Below, one piece after another: positions 24,119-39,836 of a DNA stretch of 64,000 nt. A program made the position numbers and the translations under genes. Location: positions 1 to 64,000 of the forward strand of contig NW_027484910.1 of the NCBI RefSeq assembly GCF_050908995.1, read 5' to 3'. Every line of letters starts with the position of its first letter. Position 1 is the stretch's first letter. The stretch is from Andrena cerasifolii. Its lineage: Eukaryota; Arthropoda; Insecta; Hymenoptera; Andrenidae. The notes beneath the pieces are model-generated. The model searched no databases and was not told the origin of the DNA. It was given only the letters and a program-made list of their open reading frames with translations.

Positions 24119-25762
24119 TTCTCCAATTTCGGTTTTTGAATATCGGTTCCAATATCGGATTCAATATCGGTTTTTCAATATCGGTTTTTCAATATCAGTT
24201 TTTCGATATCAGTTTTTCAATATTTGTTTTTCAATAGCGGTTTTTCAATATCGGTTCTAATATCGGAATCATTATCGGCTTTTCAATATCGGTTTTTCAA
24301 TATCAGTTTTTCGATATCAGTTTTTCAATATTTGTTTTTCAATATCGGTTTTTCAATATCAGTTTTTCGATATCAGTTTTTCAATATTTGTTTTTCAATA
24401 TCGGTTTTTCAATATCAGTTTTTCGATATCAGTTTTTCAATATTTGTTTTTCAATATCGGTTTTTCAATATCGGTTCTAATATCGGTTTCAATATCGGTT
24501 TTTCAATATCGGTTTTTCAATATCAGTTTTTCGATATCAGTTTTTCAATATTTGTTCTCCAATATCGGTTTTTGAATATCGGTTCCAATATCGGATTCAA
24601 TATCGGTTTTTCAATATCGGTTCTAATATCGGATTCAATATCGGTTTTTCAATATCGGTTTTTCAATATCAGTTTTTCGATATCAGTTTTTCAATATTTG
24701 TTTTTCAATATCGGTTTTTCAATATCGGTTCTAATATCGGATTCAATATCGGTTTTTCAATATCGGTTTTTCAATATCAGTTTTTCGATATCAGTTTTTC
24801 AATATTTGTTTTTCAATATCGGTTTTTCAATATCGGTTCTAATATCGGAATCATTATCGGCTTTTCAATATCGGTTTTTCAATATCAGTTTTTCGATATC
24901 AGTTTTTCAATATTTGTTTTTCAATATCGGTTTTTCAATATCGGTTCTAATATCGGTTTCAATATCGGTTTTTCAATATCGGTTTTTCAATATCAGTTTT
25001 TCGATATCAGTTTTTCAATATTTGTTCTCCAATATCGGTTTTTGAATATCGGTTCCAATATCGGATTCAATATCGGTTTTTCAATATCGGTTCTAATATC
25101 GGATTCAATATCGGTTTTTCAATATCGGTTTTTCAATATCAGTTTTTCGATATCAGTTTTTCAATATTTGTTTTTCAATATCGGTTTTTCAATATCGGTT
25201 CTAATATCGGATTCAATATCGGTTTTTCAATATCGGTTTTTCAATATCGGTTCTAATATCGGTTTCAATATCAGTTTTTCAATATCGGTTTTTCAATATT
25301 TGTTCTTCAATATCGGTTTTTCAATATCGGTTTTGCAATATCAGCTTTTCGATATAGGTTTTTCAATATCGGTTTTTCAATATCGGTTTTTCAATATCGG
25401 TTCTAATATCGGAATGATTATCGGCTTTTCAATATCGGTTTTTCAATATCAGTTTTTCGATATCAGTTTTTCAATATTTGTTTTTCAATATCGGTTTTTC
25501 AATATCGGTTCTAATATCGGTTTCAATATCGGTTTTTCAATATCGGTTTTTCAATATCGGTTTTTCAATATCAGTTTTTCAATATTTGTTCTCCAATATC
25601 GGTTCTAATATCGGATTCAGTATCGGTTTTGCAATATCGGTTTTTCAATATCGGTTTTTCAATATCAGTTTTTCAATATTTGTTCTCCAATATCGGTTTT
25701 TGAATATCGGTTCTAATATCGGATTCAGTATCGGTTTTTCAATATCAGTTTTTCAATATTTG
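24119..25762 (+). repeat. Higher-order unit U12 (1,644 bp)
   Basis: S start, Mf-type module, extra quartets, two p-q-t-i sub-boundaries (near 24,546 and 25,025), then d-e-h, u, j-k, o and tail. Singletons include CAATAGCGG near 24,232 and a C in the first k-pair unit (CAGCTTTTCG near 25,343). Confidence 0.84.
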
Positions 25763-28700
25763 TTCTCCAATTTCGGTTTTTGAATATCGGTTCCAATATC
25801 GGATTCAATATCGGTTTTTCAATATCGGTTTTTCAATATCAGTTTTTCGATATCAGTTTTTCAATATTTGTTTTTCAATATCGGTTTTTCAATATCGGTT
25901 CTAATATCGGAATCATTATCGGCTTTTCAATATCGGTTTTTCAATATCAGTTTTTCGATATCAGTTTTTCAATATTTGTTTTTCAATATCGGTTTTTCAA
26001 TATCAGTTTTTCGATATCAGTTTTTCAATATTTGTTTTTCAATATCGGTTTTTCAATATCAGTTTTTCGATATCAGTTTTTCAATATTTGTTTTTCAATA
26101 TCGGTTTTTCAATATCGGTTCTAATATCGGTTTCAATATCGGTTTTTCAATATCGGTTTTTCAATATCAGTTTTTCGATATCAGTTTTTCAATATTTGTT
26201 CTCCAATATCGGTTTTTGAATATCGGTTCCAATATCGGATTCAATATCGGTTTTTCAATATCGGTTCTAATATCGGATTCAATATCGGTTTTTCAATATC
26301 GGTTTTTCAATATCAGTTTTTCGATATCAGTTTTTCAATATTTGTTTTTCAATATCGGTTTTTCAATATCGGTTCTAATATCGGATTCAATATCGGTTTT
26401 TCAATATCGGTTTTTCAATATCAGTTTTTCGATATCAGTTTTTCAATATTTGTTTTTCAATATCGGTTTTTCAATATCGGTTCTAATATCGGAATCATTA
26501 TCGGCTTTTCAATATCGGTTTTTCAATATCAGTTTTTCGATATCAGTTTTTCAATATTTGTTTTTCAATATCGGTTTTTCAATATCGGTTCTAATATCGG
26601 TTTCAATATCGGTTTTTCAATATCGGTTTTTCAATATCAGTTTTTCGATATCAGTTTTTCAATATTTGTTCTCCAATATCGGTTTTTGAATATCGGTTCC
26701 AATATCGGATTCAATATCGGTTTTTCAATATCGGTTCTAATATCGGATTCAATATCGGTTTTTCAATATCGGTTTTTCAATATCAGTTTTTCGATATCAG
26801 TTTTTCAATATTTGTTTTTCAATATCGGTTTTTCAATATCGGTTCTAATATCGGAATCATTATCGGCTTTTCAATATCGGTTTTTCAATATCAGTTTTTC
26901 GATATCAGTTTTTCAATATTTGTTTTTCAATATCGGTTTTTCAATATCGGTTCTAATATCGGTTTCAATATCGGTTTTTCAATATCGGTTTTTCAATATC
27001 AGTTTTTCGATATCAGTTTTTCAATATTTGTTTTTCAATATCGGTTTTGCAATATCAGTTTTTCGATATAGGTTTTTCAATATCGGTTTTTCAATATCGG
27101 TTTTTCAATATCGGTTCTAATATCGGAATCAATATCGGCTTTTCAATATCGGTTTTTCAATATCGGTTCTAATATCGGATTCAATATCGGTTTTTCAATA
27201 TCGGTTTTTCAATATCAGTTTTTCGATATCAGTTTTTCAATATTTGTTTTTCAATATCGGTTTTTCAATATCGGTTCTAATATCGGATTCAATATCGGTT
27301 TTTCAATATCGGTTTTTCAATATCAGTTTTTCGATATCAGTTTTTCAATATTTGTTTTTCAATATCGGTTTTTCAATATCGGTTCTAATATCGGAATCAT
27401 TATCGGCTTTTCAATATCGGTTTTTCAATATCAGTTTTTCGATATCAGTTTTTCAATATTTGTTTTTCAATATCGGTTTTTCAATATCGGTTCTAATATC
27501 GGTTTCAATATCGGTTTTTCAATATCGGTTTTTCAATATCAGTTTTTCGATATCAGTTTTTCAATATTTGTTCTCCAATATCGGTTTTTGAATATCGGTT
27601 CCAATATCGGATTCAATATCGGTTTTTCAATATCGGTTCTAATATCGGATTCAATATCGGTTTTTCAATATCGGTTTTGCAATATCAGTTTTTCGATATA
27701 GGTTTTTCAATATCGGTTTTTCAATATCGGTTTTTCAATATCGGTTCTAATATCGGAATGATTATCGGCTTTTCAATATCGGTTTTTCAATATCAGTTTT
27801 TCGATATCAGTTTTTCAATATTTGTTTTTCAATATCGGTTTTTCAATATCGGTTCTAATATCGGTTTCAATATCGGTTTTTCAATATCGGTTTTTCAATA
27901 TCAGTTTTTCGATATCAGTTTTTCAATATTTGTTTTTCAATATCGGTTTTTCAATATCGGTTTTGCAATATCAGTTTTTCGATATAGGTTTTTCAATATC
28001 GGTATTTCAATATCGGTTCTAATATCGGAATCAATATCGGCTTTTCAATATCGGTTTTTCAATATCAGTTTTTCGATATCAGTTTTTCAATATTTGTTTT
28101 TCAATATCGGTTTTTCAATATCGGTTCTAATATCGGATTCAATATCGGTTTTTCAATATCGGTTTTTCAATATCGGTTCTAATATCGGTTTCAATATCAG
28201 TTTTTCAATATCGGTTTTTCAATATTTGTTCTTCAATATCGGTTTTTCAATATCGGTTTTGCAATATCAGTTTTTCGATATAGGTTTTTCAATATCGGTT
28301 TTTCAATATCGGTTTTTCAATATCGGTTCTAATATCGGAATGATTATCGGCTTTTCAATATCGGTTTTTCAATATCAGTTTTTCGATATCAGTTTTTCAA
28401 TATTTGTTTTTCAATATCGGTTTTTCAATATCGGTTCTAATATCGGTTTCAATATCGGTTTTTCAATATCGGTTTTTCAATATCAGTTTTTCGATATCAG
28501 TTTTTCAATATTTGTTTTTCAATATCGGTTTTTCAATATCGGTTTTGCAATATCAGTTTTTCGATATAGGTTTTTCAATATCGGTATTTCAATATCGGTT
28601 CTAATATCGGAATCAATATCGGCTTTTCAATATCGGTTTTTCAATATCAGTTTTTCGATATCAGTTTTTCAATATTTGTTTTTCAATATCGGTTTTTCAA

Positions 28701-28960
28701 TATCGGTTCTAATATCGGTTTCAATATCGGTTTTTCAATATCGGTTTTTCAATATCGGTTTTTCAATATCAGTTTTTCAATATTTGTTCTCCAATATCGG
28801 TTCTAATATCGGATTCAGTATCGGTTTTGCAATATCGGTTTTTCAATATCGGTTTTTCAATATCAGTTTTTCAATATTTGTTCTCCAATATCGGTTTTTG
28901 AATATCGGTTCTAATATCGGATTCAGTATCGGTTTTTCAATATCAGTTTTTCAATATTTG
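25763..28960 (+). repeat. Higher-order unit U13 (3,198 bp)
   Basis: Opens like U12, with three M modules after each p-q-t-i (near 26,202 and 26,669). It then has a c-d-j-k junction near 27,042 with only one d before j. The end, from about 27,677, holds two o-containing blocks 582 bp apart (ATG at 27,758 and 28,340) and is duplicated in U16 at +10,890. Confidence 0.84.
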
Positions 28961-31900
28961 TTCTCCAATTTCGGTTTTTGAATATCGGTTCCAATATCGG
29001 ATTCAATATCGGTTTTTCAATATCGGTTTTTCAATATCAGTTTTTCGATATCAGTTTTTCAATATTTGTTTTTCAATATCGGTTTTTCAATATCGGTTCT
29101 AATATCGGAATCATTATCGGCTTTTCAATATCGGTTTTTCAATATCAGTTTTTCGATATCAGTTTTTCAATATTTGTTTTTCAATATCGGTTTTTCAATA
29201 TCAGTTTTTCGATATCAGTTTTTCAATATTTGTTTTTCAATATCGGTTTTTCAATATCGGTTCTAATATCGGAATCATTATCGGCTTTTCAATATCGGTT
29301 TTTCAATATCAGTTTTTCGATATCAGTTTTTCAATATTTGTTTTTCAATATCGGTTTTTCAATATCGGTTCTAATATCGGTTTCAATATCGGTTTTTCAA
29401 TATCGGTTTTTCAATATCAGTTTTTCGATATCAGTTTTTCAATATTTGTTCTCCAATATCGGTTTTTGAATATCGGTTCCAATATCGGATTCAATATCGG
29501 TTTTTCAATATCGGTTCTAATATCGGATTCAATATCGGTTTTTCAATATCGGTTTTTCAATATCAGTTTTTCGATATCAGTTTTTCAATATTTGTTTTTC
29601 AATATCGGTTTTTCAATATCGGTTCTAATATCGGATTCAATATCGGTTTTTCAATATCGGTTTTTCAATATCAGTTTTTCGATATCAGTTTTTCAATATT
29701 TGTTTTTCAATATCGGTTTTTCAATATCGGTTCTAATATCGGAATCATTATCGGCTTTTCAATATCGGTTTTTCAATATCAGTTTTTCGATATCAGTTTT
29801 TCAATATTTGTTTTTCAATATCGGTTTTTCAATATCGGTTCTAATATCGGTTTCAATATCGGTTTTTCAATATCGGTTTTTCAATATCAGTTTTTCGATA
29901 TCAGTTTTTCAATATTTGTTCTCCAATATCGGTTTTTGAATATCGGTTCCAATATCGGATTCAATATCGGTTTTTCAATATCGGTTCTAATATCGGATTC
30001 AATATCGGTTTTTCAATATCGGTTTTTCAATATCAGTTTTTCGATATCAGTTTTTCAATATTTGTTTTTCAATATCGGTTTTTCAATATCGGTTCTAATA
30101 TCGGAATCATTATCGGCTTTTCAATATCGGTTTTTCAATATCAGTTTTTCGATATCAGTTTTTCAATATTTGTTTTTCAATATCGGTTTTTCAATATCGG
30201 TTCTAATATCGGTTTCAATATCGGTTTTTCAATATCGGTTTTTCAATATCAGTTTTTCGATATCAGTTTTTCAATATTTGTTTTTCAATATCGGTTTTTC
30301 AATATCGGTTTTGCAATATCAGTTTTTCGATATAGGTTTTTCAATATCGGTTTTTCAATATCGGTTTTTCAATATCGGTTCTAATATCGGAATCAATATC
30401 GGCTTTTCAATATCGGTTTTTCAATATCGGTTCTAATATCGGATTCAATATCGGTTTTTCAATATCGGTTTTTCAATATCAGTTTTTCGATATCAGTTTT
30501 TCAATATTTGTTTTTCAATATCGGTTTTTCAATATCGGTTCTAATATCGGATTCAATATCGGTTTTTCAATATCGGTTTTTCAATATCAGTTTTTCGATA
30601 TCAGTTTTTCAATATTTGTTTTTCAATATCGGTTTTTCAATATCGGTTCTAATATCGGAATCATTATCGGCTTTTCAATATCGGTTTTTCAATATCAGTT
30701 TTTCGATATCAGTTTTTCAATATTTGTTTTTCAATATCGGTTTTTCAATATCGGTTCTAATATCGGTTTCAATATCGGTTTTTCAATATCGGTTTTTCAA
30801 TATCAGTTTTTCGATATCAGTTTTTCAATATTTGTTCTCCAATATCGGTTTTTGAATATCGGTTCCAATATCGGATTCAATATCGGTTTTTCAATATCGG
30901 TTCTAATATCGGAATCAATATCGGCTTTTCAATATCGGTTTTTCAATATCAGTTTTTCGATATCAGTTTTTCAATATTTGTTTTTCAATATCGGTGTTTC
31001 AATATCGGTTCTAATATCGGTTTCAATATCGGTTTTTCAATATCGGTTTTTCAATATCGGTTTTTCAATATCAGTTTTTCAATATTTGTTCTCCAATATC
31101 GGTTTTTGAATATCGGTTCTAATATCGGATTCAGTATCGGTTTTGCAATATCAGTTTTTCGATATAGGTTTTTCAATATCGGTTTTTCAATATCGGTTTT
31201 GCAATATCAGTTTTTCGATATAGGTTTTTCAATATCGGTTTTTCAATATCGGTTTTTCAATATCGGTTCTAATATCGGTTTCAATATCAGTTTTTCAATA
31301 TCGGTTTTTCAATATTTGTTCTTCAATATCGGTTTTTCAATATCGGTTTTGCAATATCAGTTTTTCGATATAGGTTTTTCAATATCGGTTTTTCAATATC
31401 GGTTTTTCAATATCGGTTCTAATATCGGAATGATTATCGGCTTTTCAATATCGGTTTTTCAATATCAGTTTTTCGATATCAGTTTTTCAATATTTGTTTT
31501 TCAATATCGGTTTTTCAATATCGGTTCTAATATCGGTTTCAATATCGGTTTTTCAATATCGGTTTTTCAATATCAGTTTTTCGATATCAGTTTTTCAATA
31601 TTTGTTTTTCAATATCGGTTTTTCAATATCGGTTTTGCAATATCAGTTTTTCGATATAGGTTTTTCAATATCGGTATTTCAATATCGGTTCTAATATCGG
31701 AATCAATATCGGCTTTTCAATATCGGTTTTTCAATATCAGTTTTTCGATATCAGTTTTTCAATATTTGTTTTTCAATATCGGTTTTTCAATATCGGTTCT
31801 AATATCGGTTTCAATATCGGTTTTTCAATATCGGTTTTTCAATATCGGTTTTTCAATATCAGTTTTTCAATATTTGTTCTCCAATATCGGTTCTAATATC

Positions 31901-32050
31901 GGATTCAGTATCGGTTTTGCAATATCGGTTTTTCAATATCGGTTTTTCAATATCAGTTTTTCAATATTTGTTCTCCAATATCGGTTTTTGAATATCGGTT
32001 CTAATATCGGATTCAGTATCGGTTTTTCAATATCAGTTTTTCAATATTTG
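28961..32050 (+). repeat. Higher-order unit U14 (3,090 bp)
   Basis: A clean run of 108-bp modules with p-q-t-i at 29,449, 29,919 and 30,835, then p-q-e-r at 31,089 with two j-k pairs, u, o and J before the tail. Counterpart of U17 at +10,876 falling to +10,848; U17 is 28 bp shorter. A singleton TGTTTC replaces TTTTTC near 30,994. Confidence 0.86.
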
Positions 32051-35000
32051 TTCTCCAATTTCGGTTTTTGAATATCGGTTCCAATATCGGATTCAATATC
32101 GGTTTTTCAATATCGGTTTTTCAATATCAGTTTTTCGATATCAGTTTTTCAATATTTGTTTTTCAATATCGGTTTTTCAATATCGGTTCTAATATCGGAA
32201 TCATTATCGGCTTTTCAATATCGGTTTTTCAATATCAGTTTTTCGATATCAGTTTTTCAATATTTGTTTTTCAATATCGGTTTTTCAATATCAGTTTTTC
32301 GATATCAGTTTTTCAATATTTGTTTTTCAATATCGGTTTTTCAATATCAGTTTTTCGATATCAGTTTTTCAATATTTGTTTTTCAATATCGGTTTTTCAA
32401 TATCGGTTCTAATATCGGAATCATTATCGGCTTTTCAATATCGGTTTTTCAATATCAGTTTTTCGATATCAGTTTTTCAATATTTGTTTTTCAATATCGG
32501 TTTTTCAATATCGGTTCTAATATCGGTTTCAATATCGGTTTTTCAATATCGGTTTTTCAATATCAGTTTTTCGATATCAGTTTTTCAATATTTGTTCTCC
32601 AATATCGGTTTTTGAATATCGGTTCCAATATCGGATTCAATATCGGTTTTTCAATATCGGTTCTAATATCGGATTCAATATCGGTTTTTCAATATCGGTT
32701 TTTCAATATCAGTTTTTCGATATCAGTTTTTCAATATTTGTTTTTCAATATCGGTTTTTCAATATCGGTTCTAATATCGGATTCAATATCGGTTTTTCAA
32801 TATCGGTTTTTCAATATCAGTTTTTCGATATCAGTTTTTCAATATTTGTTTTTCAATATCGGTTTTTCAATATCGGTTCTAATATCGGAATCATTATCGG
32901 CTTTTCAATATCGGTTTTTCAATATCAGTTTTTCGATATCAGTTTTTCAATATTTGTTTTTCAATATCGGTTTTTCAATATCGGTTCTAATATCGGTTTC
33001 AATATCGGTTTTTCAATATCGGTTTTTCAATATCAGTTTTTCGATATCAGTTTTTCAATATTTGTTCTCCAATATCGGTTTTTGAATATCGGTTCCAATA
33101 TCGGATTCAATATCGGTTTTTCAATATCGGTTCTAATATCGGATTCAATATCGGTTTTTCAATATCGGTTTTTCAATATCAGTTTTTCGATATCAGTTTT
33201 TCAATATTTGTTTTTCAATATCGGTTTTTCAATATCGGTTCTAATATCGGAATCATTATCGGCTTTTCAATATCGGTTTTTCAATATCAGTTTTTCGATA
33301 TCAGTTTTTCAATATTTGTTTTTCAATATCGGTTTTTCAATATCGGTTCTAATATCGGTTTCAATATCGGTTTTTCAATATCGGTTTTTCAATATCAGTT
33401 TTTCGATATCAGTTTTTCAATATTTGTTTTTCAATATCGGTTTTTCAATATCGGTTCTAATATCGGAATCATTATCGGCTTTTCAATATCGGTTTTTCAA
33501 TATCAGTTTTTCGATATCAGTTTTTCAATATTTGTTTTTCAATATCGGTTTTTCAATATCGGTTCTAATATCGGTTTCAATATCGGTTTTTCAATATCGG
33601 TTTTTCAATATCAGTTTTTCGATATCAGTTTTTCAATATTTGTTCTCCAATATCGGTTTTTGAATATCGGTTCCAATATCGGATTCAATATCGGTTTTTC
33701 AATATCGGTTCTAATATCGGAATCAATATCGGCTTTTCAATATCGGTTTTTCAATATCAGTTTTTCGATATCAGTTTTTCAATATTTGTTTTTCAATATC
33801 GGTTTTTCAATATCGGTTCTAATATCGGTTTCAATATCGGTTTTTCAATATCGGTTTTTCAATATCGGTTTTTCAATATCAGTTTTTCAATATTTGTTCT
33901 CCAATATCGGTTTTTGAATATCGGTTCTAATATCGGATTCAGTATCGGTTTTGCAATATCAGTTTTTCGATATAGGTTTTTCAATATCGGTTTTTCAATA
34001 TCGGTTTTGCAATATCAGTTTTTCGATATAGGTTTTTCAATATCGGTTTTTCAATATCGGTTTTTCAATATCGGTTCTAATATCGGTTTCAATATCAGTT
34101 TTTCAATATCGGTTTTTCAATATTTGTTCTTCAATATCGGTTTTTCAATATCGGTTTTGCAATATCAGTTTTTCGATATAGGTTTTTCAATATCGGTTTT
34201 TCAATATCGGTTTTTCAATATCGGTTCTAATATCGGAATGATTATCGGCTTTTCAATATCGGTTTTTCAATATCAGTTTTTCGATATCAGTTTTTCAATA
34301 TTTGTTTTTCAATATCGGTTTTTCAATATCGGTTCTAATATCGGTTTCAATATCGGTTTTTCAATATCGGTTTTTCAATATCAGTTTTTCGATATCAGTT
34401 TTTCAATATTTGTTTTTCAATATCGGTTTTTCAATATCGGTTTTGCAATATCAGTTTTTCGATATAGGTTTTTCAATATCGGTTTTTCAATATCGGTTCT
34501 AATATCGGAATCATTATCGGCTTTTCAATATCGGTTTTTCAATATCAGTTTTTCGATATCAGTTTTTCAATATTTGTTTTTCAATATCGGTTTTTCAATA
34601 TCGGTTCTAATATCGGTTTCAATATCGGTTTTTCAATATCGGTTTTTCAATATCAGTTTTTCGATATCAGTTTTTCAATATTTGTTCTCCAATATCGGTT
34701 TTTGAATATCGGTTCCAATATCGGATTCAATATCGGTTTTTCAATATCGGTTCTAATATCGGATTCAATATCGGTTTTTCAATATCGGTTTTTCAATATC
34801 AGTTTTTCGATATCAGTTTTTCAATATTTGTTTTTCAATATCGGTTTTTCAATATCGGTTCTAATATCGGAATCATTATCGGCTTTTCAATATCGGTTTT
34901 TCAATATCAGTTTTTCGATATCAGTTTTTCAATATTTGTTTTTCAATATCGGTTTTTCAATATCGGTTCTAATATCGGTTTCAATATCGGTTTTTCAATA

Positions 35001-36478
35001 TCGGTTTTTCAATATCAGTTTTTCGATATCAGTTTTTCAATATTTGTTTTTCAATATCGGTTTTTAAATATCGGTTCTAATATCGGAATCATTATCGGCT
35101 TTTCAATATCGGTTTTTCAATATCAGTTTTTCGATATCAGTTTTTCAATATTTGTTATTCAATATCGGTTTTTCAATATCGGTTCTAATATCGGTTTCAA
35201 TATCGGTTTTTCAATATCGGTTTTTCAATATCAGTTTTTCGATATCAGTTTTTCAATATTTGTTCTCCAATATCGGTTTTTGAATATCGGTTCCAATATC
35301 GGATTCAATATCGGTTTTTCAATATCGGTTCTAATATCGGAATCAATATCGGCTTTTCAATATCGGTTTTTCAATATCAGTTTTTCGATATCAGTTTTTC
35401 AATATTTGTTTTTCAATATCGGTTTTTCAATATCGGTTCTAATATCGGTTTCAATATCGGTTTTTCAATATCGGTTTTTCAATATCGGTTTTTCAATATC
35501 AGTTTTTCAATATTTGTTCTCCAATATCGGTTTTTGAATATCGGTTCTAATATCGGATTCAGTATCGGTTTTGCAATATCAGTTTTTCGATATAGGTTTT
35601 TCAATATCGGTTTTTCAATATCGGTTTTGCAATATCAGTTTTTCGATATAGGTTTTTCAATATCGGTTTTTCAATATCGGTTTTTCAATATCGGTTCTAA
35701 TATCGGTTTCAATATCAGTTTTTCAATATCGGTTTTTCAATATTTGTTCTTCAATATCGGTTTTTCAATATCGGTTTTGCAATATCAGTTTTTCGATATA
35801 GGTTTTTCAATATCGGTTTTTCAATATCGGTTTTTCAATATCGGTTCTAATATCGGAATGATTATCGGCTTTTCAATATCGGTTTTTCAATATCAGTTTT
35901 TCGATATCAGTTTTTCAATATTTGTTTTTCAATATCGGTTTTTCAATATCGGTTCTAATATCGGTTTCAATATCGGTTTTTCTATATCGGTTTTTCAATA
36001 TCAGTTTTTCGATATCAGTTTTTCAATATTTGTTTTTCAATATCGGTTTTTCAATATCGGTTTTGCAATATCAGTTTTTCGATATAGGTTTTTCAATATC
36101 GGTATTTCAATATCGGTTCTAATATCGGAATCAATATCGGCTTTTCAATATCGGTTTTTCAATATCAGTTTTTCGATATCAGTTTTTCAATATTTGTTTT
36201 TCAATATCGGTTTTTCAATATCGGTTCTAATATCGGTTTCAATATCGGTTTTTCAATATCGGTTTTTCAATATCGGTTTTTCAATATCAGTTTTTCAATA
36301 TTTGTTCTCCAATATCGGTTCTAATATCGGATTCAGTATCGGTTTTGCAATATCGGTTTTTCAATATCGGTTTTTCAATATCAGTTTTTCAATATTTGTT
36401 CTCCAATATCGGTTTTTGAATATCGGTTCTAATATCGGATTCAGTATCGGTTTTTCAATATCAGTTTTTCAACATTTG
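32051..36478 (+). repeat. Higher-order unit U15 (4,428 bp)
   Basis: Contains two internal copies of the p-q-t-i ... p-q-e-r ... j-k ... o block 1,620 bp apart (33,660 and 35,280). Its last part plus the head of U16 copies the last part of U14 plus its own head, at +4,428. Singletons include TTTTTAAATATCGG near 35,063 and a T in CTATATCGG near 35,983. Confidence 0.84.
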
Positions 36479-39400
36479 TTCTCCAATTTCGGTTTTTGAA
36501 TATCGGTTCCAATATCGGATTCAATATCGGTTTTTCAATATCGGTTTTTCAATATCAGTTTTTCGATATCAGTTTTTCAATATTTGTTTTTCAATATCGG
36601 TTTTTCAATATCGGTTCTAATATCGGAATCATTATCGGCTTTTCAATATCGGTTTTTCAATATCAGTTTTTCGATATCAGTTTTTCAATATTTGTTTTTC
36701 AATATCGGTTTTTCAATATCAGTTTTTCGATATCAGTTTTTCAATATTTGTTTTTCAATATCGGTTTTTCAATATCAGTTTTTCGATATCAGTTTTTCAA
36801 TATTTGTTTTTCAATATCGGTTTTTCAATATCGGTTCTAATATCGGAATCATTATCGGCTTTTCAATATCGGTTTTTCAATATCAGTTTTTCGATATCAG
36901 TTTTTCAATATTTGTTTTTCAATATCGGTTTTTCAATATCGGTTCTAATATCGGTTTCAATATCGGTTTTTCAATATCGGTTTTTCAATATCAGTTTTTC
37001 GATATCAGTTTTTCAATATTTGTTCTCCAATATCGGTTTTTGAATATCGGTTCCAATATCGGATTCAATATCGGTTTTTCAATATCGGTTCTAATATCGG
37101 ATTCAATATCGGTTTTTCAATATCGGTTTTTCAATATCAGTTTTTCGATATCAGTTTTTCAATATTTGTTTTTCAATATCGGTTTTTCAATATCGGTTCT
37201 AATATCGGATTCAATATCGGTTTTTCAATATCGGTTTTTCAATATCAGTTTTTCGATATCAGTTTTTCAATATTTGTTTTTCAATATCGGTTTTTCAATA
37301 TCGGTTCTAATATCGGAATCATTATCGGCTTTTCAATATCGGTTTTTCAATATCAGTTTTTCGATATCAGTTTTTCAATATTTGTTTTTCAATATCGGTT
37401 TTTCAATATCGGTTCTAATATCGGTTTCAATATCGGTTTTTCAATATCGGTTTTTCAATATCAGTTTTTCGATATCAGTTTTTCAATATTTGTTCTCCAA
37501 TATCGGTTTTTGAATATCGGTTCCAATATCGGATTCAATATCGGTTTTTCAATATCGGTTCTAATATCGGATTCAATATCGGTTTTTCAATATCGGTTTT
37601 TCAATATCAGTTTTTCGATATCAGTTTTTCAATATTTGTTTTTCAATATCGGTTTTTCAATATCGGTTCTAATATCGGAATCATTATCGGCTTTTCAATA
37701 TCGGTTTTTCAATATCAGTTTTTCGATATCAGTTTTTCAATATTTGTTTTTCAATATCGGTTTTTCAATATCGGTTCTAATATCGGTTTCAATATCGGTT
37801 TTTCAATATCGGTTTTTCAATATCAGTTTTTCGATATCAGTTTTTCAATATTTGTTTTTCAATATCGGTTTTTCAATATCGGTTTTGCAATATCAGTTTT
37901 TCGATATAGGTTTTTCAATATCGGTTTTTCAATATCGGTTTTTCAATATCGGTTCTAATATCGGAATCAATATCGGCTTTTCAATATCGGTTTTTCAATA
38001 TCGGTTCTAATATCGGATTCAATATCGGTTTTTCAATATCGGTTTTTCAATATCAGTTTTTCGATATCAGTTTTTCAATATTTGTTTTTCAATATCGGTT
38101 TTTCAATATCGGTTCTAATATCGGATTCAATATCGGTTTTTCAATATCGGTTTTTCAATATCAGTTTTTCGATATCAGTTTTTCAATATTTGTTTTTCAA
38201 TATCGGTTTTTCAATATCGGTTCTAATATCGGAATCATTATCGGCTTTTCAATATCGGTTTTTCAATATCGGTTTTTCGATATCAGTTTTTCGATATCAG
38301 TTTTTCAATATTTGTTCTCCAATATCGGTTTTTGAATATCGGTTCCAATATCGGATTCAATATCGGTTTTTCAATATCGGTTCTAATATCGGATTCAATA
38401 TCGGTTTTTCAATATCGGTTTTTCAATATCAGTTTTTCGATATCAGTTTTTCAATATTTGTTTTTCAATATCGGTTTTTCAATATCGGTTCCAATATCGG
38501 ATTCAATATCGGTTTTTCAATATCGGTTCTAATATCGGATTCAATATCGGTTTTTCAATATCGGTTTTGCAATATCAGTTTTTCGATATAGGTTTTTCAA
38601 TATCGGTTTTTCAATATCGGTTTTTCAATATCGGTTCTAATATCGGAATGATTATCGGCTTTTCAATATCGGTTTTTCAATATCAGTTTTTCGATATCAG
38701 TTTTTCAATATTTGTTTTTCAATATCGGTTTTTCAATATCGGTTCTAATATCGGTTTCAATATCGGTTTTTCAATATCGGTTTTTCAATATCAGTTTTTC
38801 GATATCAGTTTTTCAATATTTGTTTTTCAATATCGGTTTTTCAATATCGGTTTTGCAATATCAGTTTTTCGATATAGGTTTTTCAATATCGGTATTTCAA
38901 TATCGGTTCTAATATCGGAATCAATATCGGCTTTTCAATATCGGTTTTTCAATATCAGTTTTTCGATATCAGTTTTTCAATATTTGTTTTTCAATATCGG
39001 TTTTTCAATATCGGTTCTAATATCGGATTCAATATCGGTTTTTCAATATCGGTTTTTCAATATCGGTTCTAATATCGGTTTCAATATCAGTTTTTCAATA
39101 TCGGTTTTTCAATATTTGTTCTTCAATATCGGTTTTTCAATATCGGTTTTGCAATATCAGTTTTTCGATATAGGTTTTTCAATATCGGTTTTTCAATATC
39201 GGTTTTTCAATATCGGTTCTAATATCGGAATGATTATCGGCTTTTCAATATCGGTTTTTCAATATCAGTTTTTCGATATCAGTTTTTCAATATTTGTTTT
39301 TCAATATCGGTTTTTCAATATCGGTTCTAATATCGGTTTCAATATCGGTTTTTCAATATCAGTTTTTCGATATCAGTTTTTCAATATTTGTTTTTCAATA

Positions 39401-39836
39401 TCGGTTTTTCAATATCGGTTTTGCAATATCAGTTTTTCGATATAGGTTTTTCAATATCGGTATTTCAATATCGGTTCTAATATCGGAATCAATATCGGCT
39501 TTTCAATATCGGTTTTTCAATATCAGTTTTTCGATATCAGTTTTTCAATATTTGTTTTTCAATATCGGTTTTTCAATATCGGTTCTAATATCGGTTTCAA
39601 TATCGGTTTTTCAATATCGGTTTTTCAATATCGGTTTTTCAATATCAGTTTTTCAATATTTGTTCTCCAATATCGGTTCTAATATCGGATTCAGTATCGG
39701 TTTTGCAATATCGGTTTTTCAATATCGGTTTTTCAATATCAGTTTTTCAATATTTGTTCTCCAATATCGGTTTTTGAATATCGGTTCTAATATCGGATTC
39801 AGTATCGGTTTTTCAATATCAGTTTTTCAATATTTG
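36479..39836 (+). repeat. Higher-order unit U16 (3,358 bp)
   Basis: The head copies U15's head at +4,428 to about 37,900. The middle has an irregular stretch at 38,260-38,300 (d, then b-like TTTTTCGATATCAG twice) and d-t-i without p-q near 38,475. From 38,567 it copies U13's end at +10,890. Confidence 0.84.
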